From Flavobacteriaceae bacterium MAR_2009_75 (GTDB taxonomy: Bacteria; Bacteroidota; Bacteroidia; Flavobacteriales; Flavobacteriaceae): a DNA stretch of 64,000 nucleotides. Numbering within the stretch: the stretch's first letter is position 1; the number at the start of each line of letters is the position of its first letter. The DNA is taken from NCBI GenBank assembly GCA_002813285.1, contig PHTZ01000001.1:1-64000 (forward strand). The letters run 5' to 3'. The notes under the pieces were generated by a model. That model was not told the DNA's origin, did not search any database, and saw nothing but the letters and a program-made list of their open reading frames with translations. Shown piece by piece: positions 9,279 through 17,681 of the stretch. Both the position numbers and the translations under genes were made by a program.

Positions 9279-10145
9279 TTATTGGGAAATACTTGCCTTA
9301 TAAGCACCAATAGTCATTCCCTTATAACTTTGGAAAGTCTTGTTAAGGTGACTAGAATCTGTAAAGCCTAATTCCATTGCAATTTCTGAGAACTGCAGAT
9401 CTGTATATTTTAATCGGGTTTCTACGAGTTGTAATTTGTAGTTAAGAATGTACTTTTTTAGCGAAACATCAGTATGTTTTTTAAAATATTCACTGATGTA
9501 ATTGTCCGCCATATGAAACTCTTCTGCCAAGTTTTTGGTGGTCAGCAATTCCGGATTGTAAATATTGGCGTGAATAAAGTTGATGATTTGCTGAATTTTA
9601 GAAGACTCCACAATTTTGGTACTCATATCAGCATTTAAAAACTGAATGTTACGGGCAATAAGGTGAAGAATTACAGAAAGTGAATTTTGAATGATAAACA
9701 GATCGTATGATTTCTTTTTATCGTTTTCTGCAGCCACCATTTTTATTAATGATAATAAATGTATTTTGTCCGATTCGGTTTCAAAACGCATTTCACGCAA
9801 TTGATGACTTTCACTGTTTAGAATCCCTTCAATTTTACGAAACCAATCGTTCACCGGAAGATTTGCATTTTGCGGTGCATCTCCCCTAAAAAAGCTTTTC
9901 AAGAATTTAATGGCAATGGTAGTAGTTGCCGATTCTGGGTTTACGATATAAATATCATCTGGCACAAAAACAAAAATACTATTAGCCGAATAGTTTACCG
10001 TTTTCCCATTAATTTTTATGGTGCCGTCACCCTTTTCAAAATACACAATCTCAAAAAACCTGATGGTAGTATACTTACAAAACTCAAAAAAGGTTTGGTC
10101 TTTGTATTCTTGAATTACAATATTTTCGATAATGGTACGTGGCAT
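9279..10145 (-). CDS. AraC family transcriptional regulator (first of two)
   Basis: A 288-residue protein with an N-terminal cupin-like sensing half (about 1-150) and two C-terminal helix-turn-helix motifs (about 185-285). The last carries the AraC signature ending ELGFTDSSHLNKTFQSYKGM. It lies 14 bp after the cNMP/flavoprotein gene in the same direction, so the two are probably one unit. Its stop codon is only about 10 bp from the operator-like core of promoter B. It resembles the second AraC protein at 13541-14425 in the DNA-binding half. Inference: one or both control promoters A, B and C. The inducer is unknown. Confidence 0.92.
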   Translation of the reverse strand: MPRTIIENIVIQEYKDQTFFEFCKYTTIRFFEIVYFEKGDGTIKINGKTVNYSANSIFVFVPDDIYIVNPESATTTIAIKFLKSFFRGDAPQNANLPVNDWFRKIEGILNSESHQLREMRFETESDKIHLLSLIKMVAAENDKKKSYDLFIIQNSLSVILHLIARNIQFLNADMSTKIVESSKIQQIINFIHANIYNPELLTTKNLAEEFHMADNYISEYFKKHTDVSLKKYILNYKLQLVETRLKYTDLQFSEIAMELGFTDSSHLNKTFQSYKGMTIGAYKASISQ

Positions 10146-10159
10146 AGGGCTTAAAAGTA

Positions 10160-11803
10160 CTATATAATTTTCGCTTCGGTTTCAAGCGCCAAATATTTGT
10201 GGATGTCACTAACTACAATAGACCCTTCACCTACTGCCGAAGCTACACGTTTAACCGACCCGGAACGTACATCGCCAACAGCAAAAAGTCCGGGTAAACT
10301 GGTTTCAAAAGTGTAGGGCTTTCTATGTTTGAAAACTGATTCGCCATTTAAAGCATTGTCGCAAATAGTGAGCCCTGTGTGTACAAAGCCTTTAGCATCT
10401 GTATCTATAATATTATCTAACCACTCCGTACACGGTTTTGCTCCAACGAATGTAAACAGGTAATTAATGCTGTTTTGGACTAAAGTTTCGTTTTGTTTGA
10501 TTTCTACTTTTTCCAAATACGTATCGCCGTCAACCTTAACGACATTACTACCCGTTAAAACTTCAATATTATCACATGCGAAAATTCGCTGCACTAGATA
10601 GTCGCTCATTTTTGCACCAATATCCTCGTTTCTTATGATTACATATACTTTATGCGCATGGTTTGCTAAAAACAATGCCGCCTGACCTGCAGAGTTGCCA
10701 CCGCCCACAATACCTATTTCGCTGTTTTTACACATATTGGCATGCATTGAAGTGGCGCTATAGTACACTCCGGAACCTTCAAATTTTTCAATACCTTCTA
10801 AAGGTAGTCTTCTATACGCCGCACCTGTTGCGGCAATTACCGTTTTTGCCTTTAATATAGATGTGTTATTAGAATTAACTTCGTAATACCCTTCTTTGCG
10901 CGCTATGCCCTCTACCCTATGAGGCACGGAAATGGTACAACCAAACTTTTGTGCCTGTATGTAGCCATTATTTGCAAGGTCACGTCCTGAAATTCCGGTA
11001 GGAAACCCTAGATAGTTCTCAATTTTAGAACTTTTACCGGCTTGTCCGCCAGGTGAATTACTGTCTATGGTCAACACTTTTAAGCCTTCTGAAGCGGCAT
11101 AAACACTAGCAGCCAAGCCAGCGGGACCAGCACCTACTACCAGAACATCATAAATATCATCATCCAATTGTAATCTAACACCGGTACACGTACCAATTTC
11201 GTCTATTGATGGGCGAACGGAAATCTCATTCTGACTATTGATCAAAACAGGTAGGTCAGATTCTTTTAAATTGAAAGTTTCCAATAGCTGCACCAATCCG
11301 TCTTCCTTATCGGAATCAATAAAATTGTACCAAATATCATTCTTATCCATGAAATCACGAATAGCATAGGTTTCATTGGAATGTTCAGAACCAATTAGCT
11401 TAATACCCTGAACATTGTTTTTCAGCGCGTCTTCACGCAATAAGAATGCATTCAGAAGTACATCGCTAATATCACTGAATTTGGCAATGGCACTTTTTAG
11501 GTTTTCAGGACTTATTCTTATAAGCTGGGTATTTGCCAAGGTTTCACCACATACCCCAACGGTTCTGTGCGAAAGAATACTACTTGAACCTGAGAACTGA
11601 TGCCTGGTATGAATGGCAATATTTTCATTTTTTTTATCAGGATCAATAATTCTGATTCCGCCAGTGAGTACCACAAAAAAATCATAATGCTGATCTCCAA
11701 AATCTAAAACGACCGTTGGCTCCTTATAGAACTCTATTTCACCATAATTCTTAAGTTTTTCGACCTGAACATTCGTTAATTCAGGAAATTTTGGATCGAT
11801 CAT
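10160..11803 (-). CDS. cNMP-binding-domain / thioredoxin-reductase-like flavoprotein without CxxC
   Basis: A 547-residue three-part protein. Residues 1-125 look like a cyclic-nucleotide-binding (Crp-type) beta-barrel. Residues about 135-200 look like a glutaredoxin/thioredoxin-like insert. Residues about 215-540 are a thioredoxin-reductase-like FAD/NADPH module with GAGPAG (224-229), GGGNSA (367-372) and FAVGDVRSG near the end. Where true thioredoxin reductases have the redox-active CATC, this one reads Ser349-Ala-Thr-Ser352, so it cannot do the usual disulfide exchange. It is likely an NAD(P)H-dependent FAD oxidoreductase whose activity may respond to a ligand through the N-domain. It is the first gene of a unit with the AraC regulator. 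Confidence 0.85.
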   Translation of the reverse strand: MIDPKFPELTNVQVEKLKNYGEIEFYKEPTVVLDFGDQHYDFFVVLTGGIRIIDPDKKNENIAIHTRHQFSGSSSILSHRTVGVCGETLANTQLIRISPENLKSAIAKFSDISDVLLNAFLLREDALKNNVQGIKLIGSEHSNETYAIRDFMDKNDIWYNFIDSDKEDGLVQLLETFNLKESDLPVLINSQNEISVRPSIDEIGTCTGVRLQLDDDIYDVLVVGAGPAGLAASVYAASEGLKVLTIDSNSPGGQAGKSSKIENYLGFPTGISGRDLANNGYIQAQKFGCTISVPHRVEGIARKEGYYEVNSNNTSILKAKTVIAATGAAYRRLPLEGIEKFEGSGVYYSATSMHANMCKNSEIGIVGGGNSAGQAALFLANHAHKVYVIIRNEDIGAKMSDYLVQRIFACDNIEVLTGSNVVKVDGDTYLEKVEIKQNETLVQNSINYLFTFVGAKPCTEWLDNIIDTDAKGFVHTGLTICDNALNGESVFKHRKPYTFETSLPGLFAVGDVRSGSVKRVASAVGEGSIVVSDIHKYLALETEAKII

Positions 11804-11859
11804 AATTGGTTTGATTGTTTAGATAGTGATAACCTTGAACATAAGATAAAGTTTGTAAT

Positions 11860-12693
11860 CTATTTTACCTCATAATCTCCATTACTTCTTATGTAAAGAA
11901 CTGTTTCTTTAGCTGTGGAAATTATTGAAGTCGCATTTTCTTCGGCTCCAAAATAAGATGGAGCATCTAATTTATTTTTAGCTTCTTTCTTAGAAAACTG
12001 ATGCATTAGGCTACCAGAAATAACTACCGCTCTAAAGTTTGGGCTTAAATTTTTTACGCTTCCATTAAAACCAGCTGGCAGTTTTAAGAGCGTTGCTCGT
12101 AGTTGCTTTTCTTTTTGACTTCCCCATAAAAATGCAGTTTCTACATTGCTCTTATTTGCAACCCATTCAATATCGTTGGCATTTAGCCAAACTAAGTTTG
12201 TTTTGTCAACATTTACAGGTCTTTCGCCATTATCAAAAGCTTCAGATGTTGATTTTACTAAATACGGTCCTTCTTGAATATCTAAAAACGCCATATTATT
12301 TTCACCATCTGCCGCGGTAATATGTGCTTCGCCTGCTGGCTGTTGCCAATAAGAACCTGCCGGAAGCCATTGTTTTTCGGCATTTTCATCATCATTGTGC
12401 AACAAACCTTTAATTACCACACCTCTATAGGTTATATTGTGAATATGTGGTGGTGATGAAAATCCTTTTTTGAATTTTACCAAAAATCCCGCTGGTTCGT
12501 TTTTAGTTCTGTCTCCCCAAAGTTCACCTGCTGCCGGACTTTTATCACCTCGAAGCGGATTTAACCAACCCCATTCTACATTATCTGCAGTTACCACCTC
12601 GTTTACCGATTTTACCGAATCTGTTGTTGGTGTTTGTGCGACTGAGATAACGCTAACTATAAGTATAAATAGTATTGTTAATGATGTTTTCAT
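11860..12693 (-). CDS. Secreted bicupin protein, DUF4437-like
   Basis: A 277-residue protein with a Sec signal peptide ([20 protein letters not shown]) and two cupin-like halves (about 30-150 and 160-275). The first half carries a metal-type motif with HIHN near residue 83 and a later GEAHI. The second half lacks a clear His pair, so only one site may bind metal. It resembles DUF4437 proteins, whose function is not established. It starts 6 bp after the nitroreductase stop and should be transcribed from promoter C, linking a periplasmic cupin to the cytoplasmic redox enzymes of the same predicted regulon. Confidence 0.78.
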   Translation of the reverse strand: MKTSLTILFILIVSVISVAQTPTTDSVKSVNEVVTADNVEWGWLNPLRGDKSPAAGELWGDRTKNEPAGFLVKFKKGFSSPPHIHNITYRGVVIKGLLHNDDENAEKQWLPAGSYWQQPAGEAHITAADGENNMAFLDIQEGPYLVKSTSEAFDNGERPVNVDKTNLVWLNANDIEWVANKSNVETAFLWGSQKEKQLRATLLKLPAGFNGSVKNLSPNFRAVVISGSLMHQFSKKEAKNKLDAPSYFGAEENATSIISTAKETVLYIRSNGDYEVK

Positions 12694-12699
12694 TGTGTT

Positions 12700-13374
12700 T
12701 TATTTCCAAGTTACGATGTCATCAAAATCTCTTCTAGATTTTGGAAACTCTGGGTCCGCCTTTCTGTACCCAAAGGCTGCCATAAAAGCCAATCCGTATT
12801 TATCGGTATCAATTCCAAATTTCTCCTGTAATAAAGCCTCTGCTTTTTCTTGATGAAACCCTTCAATAGGGCAAGAATCTATGCCTGTTAATGCTGCTGA
12901 TGTCATCATATTGCCCAATGCGATATAGGTTTGCTTAGAAGACCAGTCGAACAATTTTTTGTCCGTATCCAAATCAAAATCGCGCTCTTGAAATTCTCTG
13001 TAAAATTTAGAATACATTTCTATAACTTCGACAGGCATTTGTTTTACCTCTTTCATCATATGTTCTATATATGGTGCATTATGCTTTACCATAGGCGCTT
13101 TCATTGCCAAACCTAAAACAAAGTGACTGGCGGTATCTAATTTTAAAGGCGCACCCCAAGCTACAGGCTTTAATAATTCGCGTAACTCTTTATCTTGTAC
13201 CACCACAAAATGCCAAGGCTCAAAACCAAATGAACTAGGCGATAAATGTGCCGTTTCTAAGATAAATTTCATATCGCCGTCAGAAATGGTCTTTGTAGCA
13301 TCAAATTCCTTTGTGGCGTGTCTGTAATTAAAAGCGTTTAAAATATCTTCTTTTGCAATGTTTGGTGTGCTCAT
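12700..13374 (-). CDS. Nitroreductase family NAD(P)H-dependent oxidoreductase
   Basis: A 224-residue FMN nitroreductase-fold enzyme of the NfsB type. Landmarks are NYRHATKEFDATKTI at the N-terminus (FMN-phosphate Arg/Lys), LSPSSFGFEPWHFVVVQD (about 51-68) and the GYRKADPEFPKSRRDFDD C-terminus. It should reduce nitro compounds, quinones or enones in the cytoplasm as a dimer. It is the first gene after promoter C and is followed within 6 bp by the bicupin gene. Length and motifs are normal. Confidence 0.92.
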   Translation of the reverse strand: MSTPNIAKEDILNAFNYRHATKEFDATKTISDGDMKFILETAHLSPSSFGFEPWHFVVVQDKELRELLKPVAWGAPLKLDTASHFVLGLAMKAPMVKHNAPYIEHMMKEVKQMPVEVIEMYSKFYREFQERDFDLDTDKKLFDWSSKQTYIALGNMMTSAALTGIDSCPIEGFHQEKAEALLQEKFGIDTDKYGLAFMAAFGYRKADPEFPKSRRDFDDIVTWK

Positions 13375-13408
13375 GATTTTTTTAAAAAATTATTTTATGA
13401 ATATGATA

Positions 13409-13475
13409 CAAATGTACTGGCAATTCGAAAACCTAATTATGTACATAAAAAGGGTATATTAGTATAAATCAAGGT
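13409..13475 (-). promoter_or_regulatory. Promoter C with candidate AraC operator, between nitroreductase and second AraC gene
   Basis: Minus-strand TACATTTG (13409-13416) fits TAnnTTTG. TTAGTA-N7-AGGT lies at 13459-13475, again exactly 42 bp away, and a second GTA-N8-GG half-site at 13441 is 21 bp from the main one. The operator sits in the divergent gap and could also control the AraC gene on the plus strand. Confidence 0.7.
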
Positions 13476-13540
13476 TTATTTGATTCTGCTTGTGGAATAT
13501 TGAAGTAAATACTATAGTTTCACACCCTAATTCGATAAAT

Positions 13541-14425
13541 ATGGAAGTTTTAGAAGCTTATAAACCTTTTGAAATACAAGAATTAACTTTAAGTGATTGG
13601 AAACAGCGCCCTCAAAAAAACAACTTTTTTGAGCTTGTGCTTATCAAAGCTGGCAGTGGTTCACAATGTATAAATTACAATGAATATGCTTATAACAAAG
13701 GTGATATATTCTTATTGCCTCCTTTAAAGTGTCACTCATTTACCGTAGAAGCCCCTACAACATTTATTTTTTTAAAATTTGCCGATTCGTTCTTCAAAAA
13801 CATTGGCCGAACGTCAATAGACCGTAATGAATGGTTTAAAGAGGCTTCATTCATCTTATCGAATTACAATCAGCTACCTGGCGATATTATAAAAAGTGAA
13901 ATGGATCGCCAGTTTATCGGCAATCTTGTTGATATGATTTTAAATGAATCGCACAATTATGGTTCTGAGTCCGTCAACCTGATTACCAGTCTTATGACCA
14001 GTATTCTAGAATTATTGATGCGAAACATTAAGAAGAGTAGTTATTTCGTAATACCCAACAAAACTAGTGATCAACGCATAACACCTATGCTGAATTATAT
14101 TAATGAACATCTCGATAATTCGGAAAAGCTTAAAATAGAAAACCTTGCCGGTGTTTTTATGATGTCGCCCACCTATGTGAGTGAGTTTTTCAAAAAACAG
14201 GTACAACAATCTCCGAGAGAATATATTATCAAAGCCAAATTAAAACAGGTAGAAATCAGACTGTTGAATAGTGACCATACCCTTACTGAAATTGCTGATG
14301 AATTAGGATTTACAGATGTTAGCCACCTGTCAAAAACTTTTAAACGTTATGTGGGTATGTCTATTAGAGATTTTAAAAATCAAGGTGAGTATATGATGCT
14401 TACCCGAAATGCCTGTACAGCATAA
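13541..14425 (+). CDS. AraC family transcriptional regulator (second of two)
   Basis: A 294-residue regulator with an N-terminal cupin-like arm (FELVLIKAGSGSQCI, then PPLKCHSF) and a C-terminal double helix-turn-helix (about 185-290, with ELGFTDVSHLSKTFKRYVGM). The start is taken at ATG 13541; the longer frame begins with TTG at 13490, close to the operator, and is less likely. It is transcribed divergently from the nitroreductase-bicupin unit, the standard position for a local activator. It and the other AraC gene look like paralogues, so either may bind the TTAGTA-N7-AGGT sites. Confidence 0.92.
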   Translation: MEVLEAYKPFEIQELTLSDWKQRPQKNNFFELVLIKAGSGSQCINYNEYAYNKGDIFLLPPLKCHSFTVEAPTTFIFLKFADSFFKNIGRTSIDRNEWFKEASFILSNYNQLPGDIIKSEMDRQFIGNLVDMILNESHNYGSESVNLITSLMTSILELLMRNIKKSSYFVIPNKTSDQRITPMLNYINEHLDNSEKLKIENLAGVFMMSPTYVSEFFKKQVQQSPREYIIKAKLKQVEIRLLNSDHTLTEIADELGFTDVSHLSKTFKRYVGMSIRDFKNQGEYMMLTRNACTA

Positions 14426-14547
14426 TTGATAACGCAGCTATGCACTCAAAAGCTATCAAATTGAGCTCATTCAATTTTAATACCGTTCATTTTTTTTGAG
14501 GGATAATAATTATCGCTTTTGCATACTTCATTGCTTGTTTCGAAATT

Positions 14548-14555
14548 TAGCTTTG
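14548..14555 (+). promoter_or_regulatory. -7 promoter box before the GntA-like gene
   Basis: TAGCTTTG matches TAnnTTTG and ends 46 bp before the ATG at 14602. A correctly spaced -33 TTTG is not evident. No TTAGTA-N7-AGGT site is present. Confidence 0.45.
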
Positions 14556-14601
14556 CTTTTAAATGTCAAATAATTTATAAGCTAATTTGAATTTAAAGGC
14601 C

Positions 14602-15288
14602 ATGAAGATTAAAGTGGATACATCTGATGCTTCGATTGATATTACGAGAACATCAGTTAAAGATAAAATAGAAAACTTTCTAATTACCGATGACCACCCG
14701 TGCGTCATGGCACAGTCACTTTTTAAACAAGAGCGCATCGCTTTCGATATCTACGGTGCAATGCAGAAAAACCATACTGCGTCACTTCTACTAAAAAATA
14801 TTGAGCATTACTTATCTGAGTATAATTTTGACAACAATCGCTACCAAAGTTACCTAGCGGTCTTTCCGAAAGATACTTTTAAATCGGAACAAGAATTTGA
14901 AGATGCACTTTGGATTCTTTTACAGAATTTACATATCCAAGACGATATGCCGTGGGACAAAAGCGTTTCTAGCGATAGTAATGATGAAAATTTTAGTTTT
15001 AGCATCAAGGGGAAAGCGTTTTATATTGTGGGCATGCATCCGGAAAGCTCAAGAAATGCTAGAAAAAGCCCCTACCCTATGATAGCGTTCAATTTACATT
15101 GGCAATTCGAACAACTTAGAGAACATGAGTTGTATGGCAATGTTAGAGATACAATTCGGGAGCGGGATAAAGAGCGAAATGGCAGTATTAACCCCGTACT
15201 GAGAGATTTTGGAACCGCTAGTGAAGCCTTGCAATATTCGGGTAAAAGAAATAATGAGAAATGGAAATGTCCATTTCATAAAGTATAA
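14602..15288 (+). CDS. GntA/YqcI-YcgG family heme-dependent N-hydroxylase-like protein
   Basis: A 228-residue protein of the YqcI/YcgG family. Family landmarks in order: DHPCVMAQSLF near 30-40, AVFPKD near 90, GMHPESSRNARKSPYPMIAF near 142-161, INPVLRDFG and SEALQYSGKR, ending WKCPF. Characterised members are heme proteins that N-hydroxylate guanidino groups (GntA in guanitoxin, DcsA in D-cycloserine biosynthesis). The start is ATG 14602; the frame extends 5 codons upstream to a TTG that is unlikely to be used. It is followed 2 bp later by a DUF1989 gene, an obvious two-gene unit. The substrate here (arginine or another guanidine) is inferred from the family only. Confidence 0.85.
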   Translation: MKIKVDTSDASIDITRTSVKDKIENFLITDDHPCVMAQSLFKQERIAFDIYGAMQKNHTASLLLKNIEHYLSEYNFDNNRYQSYLAVFPKDTFKSEQEFEDALWILLQNLHIQDDMPWDKSVSSDSNDENFSFSIKGKAFYIVGMHPESSRNARKSPYPMIAFNLHWQFEQLREHELYGNVRDTIRERDKERNGSINPVLRDFGTASEALQYSGKRNNEKWKCPFHKV

Positions 15289-15290
15289 TA

Positions 15291-15878
15291 ATGAATATAA
15301 TTCAACCAAGATCCGGAGCGGCGTTCACGCTCCAAAAAAATCAATACCTGTTGGTAGAAGATATTAAAGGAATGCAGGTTTCCGATATGGTTTTGTTTTC
15401 TCAAAATGACATCGGGGAAAAATTATCATCTGGAAAGACTTTGGATTTTGAGGAGACGATCAATCTGACCAAAGGAAACCACCTTTGGAGCAACAGAAGC
15501 AATAAGTTAATGTATATCGTACATGATGATGTGAGTTCTCATGATATGCTATTGGCACCATGCAGCAAAGAAACCTTTGAAATTATGTACGATTCTCATG
15601 AAACCACACATAGTTGCTTAGATAACTTGAACAATAACTTAAAAACGTTTGGTATCGAGAGAGACCAAATTCCTGGGGCTTTTAATATTTTCATGAACGT
15701 GCAAGTTGACGCAGACGGAAAAATAGCAGTACTTCCGCCAAAGAGCAAAGCGAACGATACCATAGTATTTAAGGCACTGACAGATTTGATCGTAGGCTTA
15801 ACAGCCTGCTCGGCCAAAGACAGTAATGGAGGTTCTTTTAAGCCTATTGGCTATAAAATATTAGAAAGTTGGGCGTGA
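15291..15878 (+). CDS. DUF1989 (urea-carboxylase-associated / carboxyguanidine-deiminase-like) protein
   Basis: A 195-residue protein with the DUF1989 layout: QYLLVEDIKGMQVSDMVLFS at the start, then NHLWSNRSNKLMYIVHDD, APCSKETFEIMYDS, HSCLDNLNNNL, GAFNIFMNV, and ALTDLIVGLTACSAKDSNGG near the end. The conserved Cys residues (about 90, 107 and 181) and the N-x-F motif are present. Some family members (CgdA/CgdB) are carboxyguanidine deiminases in guanidine degradation. It starts 2 bp after the GntA-like stop codon, so the two products probably act on the same guanidino compound. Only one DUF1989 gene is present, and no urea carboxylase or allophanate hydrolase is nearby, so this is not the usual guanidine-degradation operon. 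Confidence 0.85.
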   Translation: MNIIQPRSGAAFTLQKNQYLLVEDIKGMQVSDMVLFSQNDIGEKLSSGKTLDFEETINLTKGNHLWSNRSNKLMYIVHDDVSSHDMLLAPCSKETFEIMYDSHETTHSCLDNLNNNLKTFGIERDQIPGAFNIFMNVQVDADGKIAVLPPKSKANDTIVFKALTDLIVGLTACSAKDSNGGSFKPIGYKILESWA

Positions 15879-15969
15879 GGGCGTAATAGCTTTTCTAGCG
15901 GAAAGGTTGACAGTGAATAGAAAACATGCTCACCAGTCATCAAATACCTTGAGTTTAACCTAAAACAGA

Positions 15970-16818
15970 CTACTTGTCGTTGATTTCGACAAGCTTATCA
16001 TCGTTCCATTCGCCCCCAGCAACTAAATCTCCTTGGGAGTCAAAGAATTTACCAGTTCCAGAGCGTTTGTCCTCTTTCCATTGTCCGGCATATTTTTCTC
16101 CATTTGGCCAATAATACGTTCCGAAACCACTTCGTTTATCGCTGGCATAAGTACCAACGTAGTATTCCCCATCAGGCCAATAAAACGTACCTTCACCTTC
16201 ACGTTGGTTTTCTCTCCATTGCCCTTCGTAGCGACTGCCGCTATCTAAAAGTGCAATTCCATATCCGTTAGCTTTCCCGTTTTTAACTTGGCCCACATAA
16301 TGCATGAAATTTCCTTTCTTGCTTTTGAACTTCAGGTATTCACCAAAAGATTTTTGCTGTAATTGTTTTTTCAAACGTGCCAACTGTACTCTGGTTTTCT
16401 CCAAAGAAAAGTTTAAAGAATCAAATTTTCGCACTTGTTCGGTAGTAGCGGCCAAGGGTGGCAACGTGCTATCTATTTTGGTTTCAATCGTATCTTCTTT
16501 AACTCGTGGCGAGCTGTACGCTTGCGATAACTTTTCGGCCAGGGCGATACGTAAAGGTATGCCCATTTTATTTTCTTCCTTTACCTTAAGCGAAGTAGCA
16601 TTATAAGATTGAATTGCGGTATCGTAATTCCCTTCGAGAAGCATAGAGTCGATACGCGACAACTGCTCATAATCATCAAGCTTTTCTTCGATTTGGCCTT
16701 GTTCGATCTGTACTTCTTGAAGTTGATTTTGTAAGTTGTTTACCTTAATGCCAAAAAACAGGGCAGCAGCGGTGGTAAGCGCTAAAGCTAAAAAAAGTAT
16801 AGATTTCTTAAATTTCAT
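15970..16818 (-). CDS. Membrane-anchored coiled-coil protein with MORN repeats
   Basis: A 282-residue protein. A single N-terminal membrane segment (about 5-24) is followed by a coiled coil (about 28-55) and a linker. At least four MORN repeats occupy about 165-280 (GxGxxxxxxGxxYxGxW pattern, e.g. GEGTFYWPDGEYYVGTY). MORN repeats bind lipids or scaffold envelope proteins. It is the last of three closely spaced minus-strand genes (32-bp gap to the DUF2490 gene), the first of which also has MORN-like motifs. Probably periplasmic, anchored in the inner membrane. No enzymatic motif was seen. Confidence 0.85.
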   Translation of the reverse strand: MKFKKSILFLALALTTAAALFFGIKVNNLQNQLQEVQIEQGQIEEKLDDYEQLSRIDSMLLEGNYDTAIQSYNATSLKVKEENKMGIPLRIALAEKLSQAYSSPRVKEDTIETKIDSTLPPLAATTEQVRKFDSLNFSLEKTRVQLARLKKQLQQKSFGEYLKFKSKKGNFMHYVGQVKNGKANGYGIALLDSGSRYEGQWRENQREGEGTFYWPDGEYYVGTYASDKRSGFGTYYWPNGEKYAGQWKEDKRSGTGKFFDSQGDLVAGGEWNDDKLVEINDK

Positions 16819-16850
16819 GGTAGTCTGGGTTTTACGCTCTTACATACGAA

Positions 16851-17681
16851 TCAATCGTCAAAATGGATTTCAGGCAACTTGTTTTTCACCCTTCTGAAAT
16901 CTGGGGAATAATACATGTGAAATCTCATGGTCCAAGATTGTTTGTAATTGCCCCCGTTCACCAAATCTTGGCCTTGAGAATACATAAGGCCTCCGGCAAC
17001 CGTTAATCTTGGTGTTAAAATATACCCCAAAGTAGTGGTAAGCCTTAGGTCTTCCATAGGGCTAGCGACCACAGCTTTACCACTCTGCATGATCAATTCT
17101 GCTTCAGGAGAAACATATAAGGTCTTCGGCTTAAGTTTATGGTCGTTCAACGGTATTTTGGCCCTGAACATATAACGCCAACGATTTCTAAAGATATAAT
17201 CACTGTTTTCTGCAAAACCTTGGGTCCACCGGTGCTCAATACGTATACGATGATAGATCATAGCACTGTAAAGGGGCATTGCAAATTGGTACTGGTGCCA
17301 AATACGCCATTCGGGCACTACATTTCTATCAATGGAATCTTCGTCTGTGTTAAAATTAATACGTACGACCCCACCCAAACTAAAATTGACCTTTTTAGAG
17401 TAAATATAGCCTAAGGCATGCCTATTGTATATTTGGGCTATTTGTCCAACAAATGGGGTCTCTTCGGTTTCCTGAAAACGAAAATGGGTCTGTGCATCCC
17501 AAAAAAAACGCTTTCCAACTCGAATTTTACCATAAGTATTTACCCATACCTTGGTAGTTGGGTCTTTGTATTTCGAGTAAGGAGGTAACTCTATCTTTTC
17601 TACTTCTTGGGCCGTAACATAGTTCGAGATAACCAACATCGAAAGTACGAGCCAAATAAAATTGCCTGTTCTATTTCTCAT
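16851..17681 (-). CDS. DUF2490 outer-membrane beta-barrel protein
   Basis: A 276-residue protein with a signal peptide (MRNRTGNFIWLVLSMLVISN, cleavage before QEVEK) and alternating aromatic beta-strands typical of DUF2490. These include VNTYGKIRVGKRFFWDAQTH, RHALGYIY, a central HRIRIEHRWTQGF with FRNRWRYMFRAK, and an aromatic terminal strand. The start is taken at 17681, 11 bp inside the upstream gene's end, suggesting translational coupling. A longer start at 17711 would put ten polar residues before the signal peptide. The family's function is unknown; the protein should sit in the outer membrane. Confidence 0.82.
   Translation of the reverse strand: MRNRTGNFIWLVLSMLVISNYVTAQEVEKIELPPYSKYKDPTTKVWVNTYGKIRVGKRFFWDAQTHFRFQETEETPFVGQIAQIYNRHALGYIYSKKVNFSLGGVVRINFNTDEDSIDRNVVPEWRIWHQYQFAMPLYSAMIYHRIRIEHRWTQGFAENSDYIFRNRWRYMFRAKIPLNDHKLKPKTLYVSPEAELIMQSGKAVVASPMEDLRLTTTLGYILTPRLTVAGGLMYSQGQDLVNGGNYKQSWTMRFHMYYSPDFRRVKNKLPEIHFDD

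Noticed and set aside
10160-11803. Annotation as a functional thioredoxin reductase
   Set aside because: The redox CxxC is replaced by Ser-Ala-Thr-Ser.
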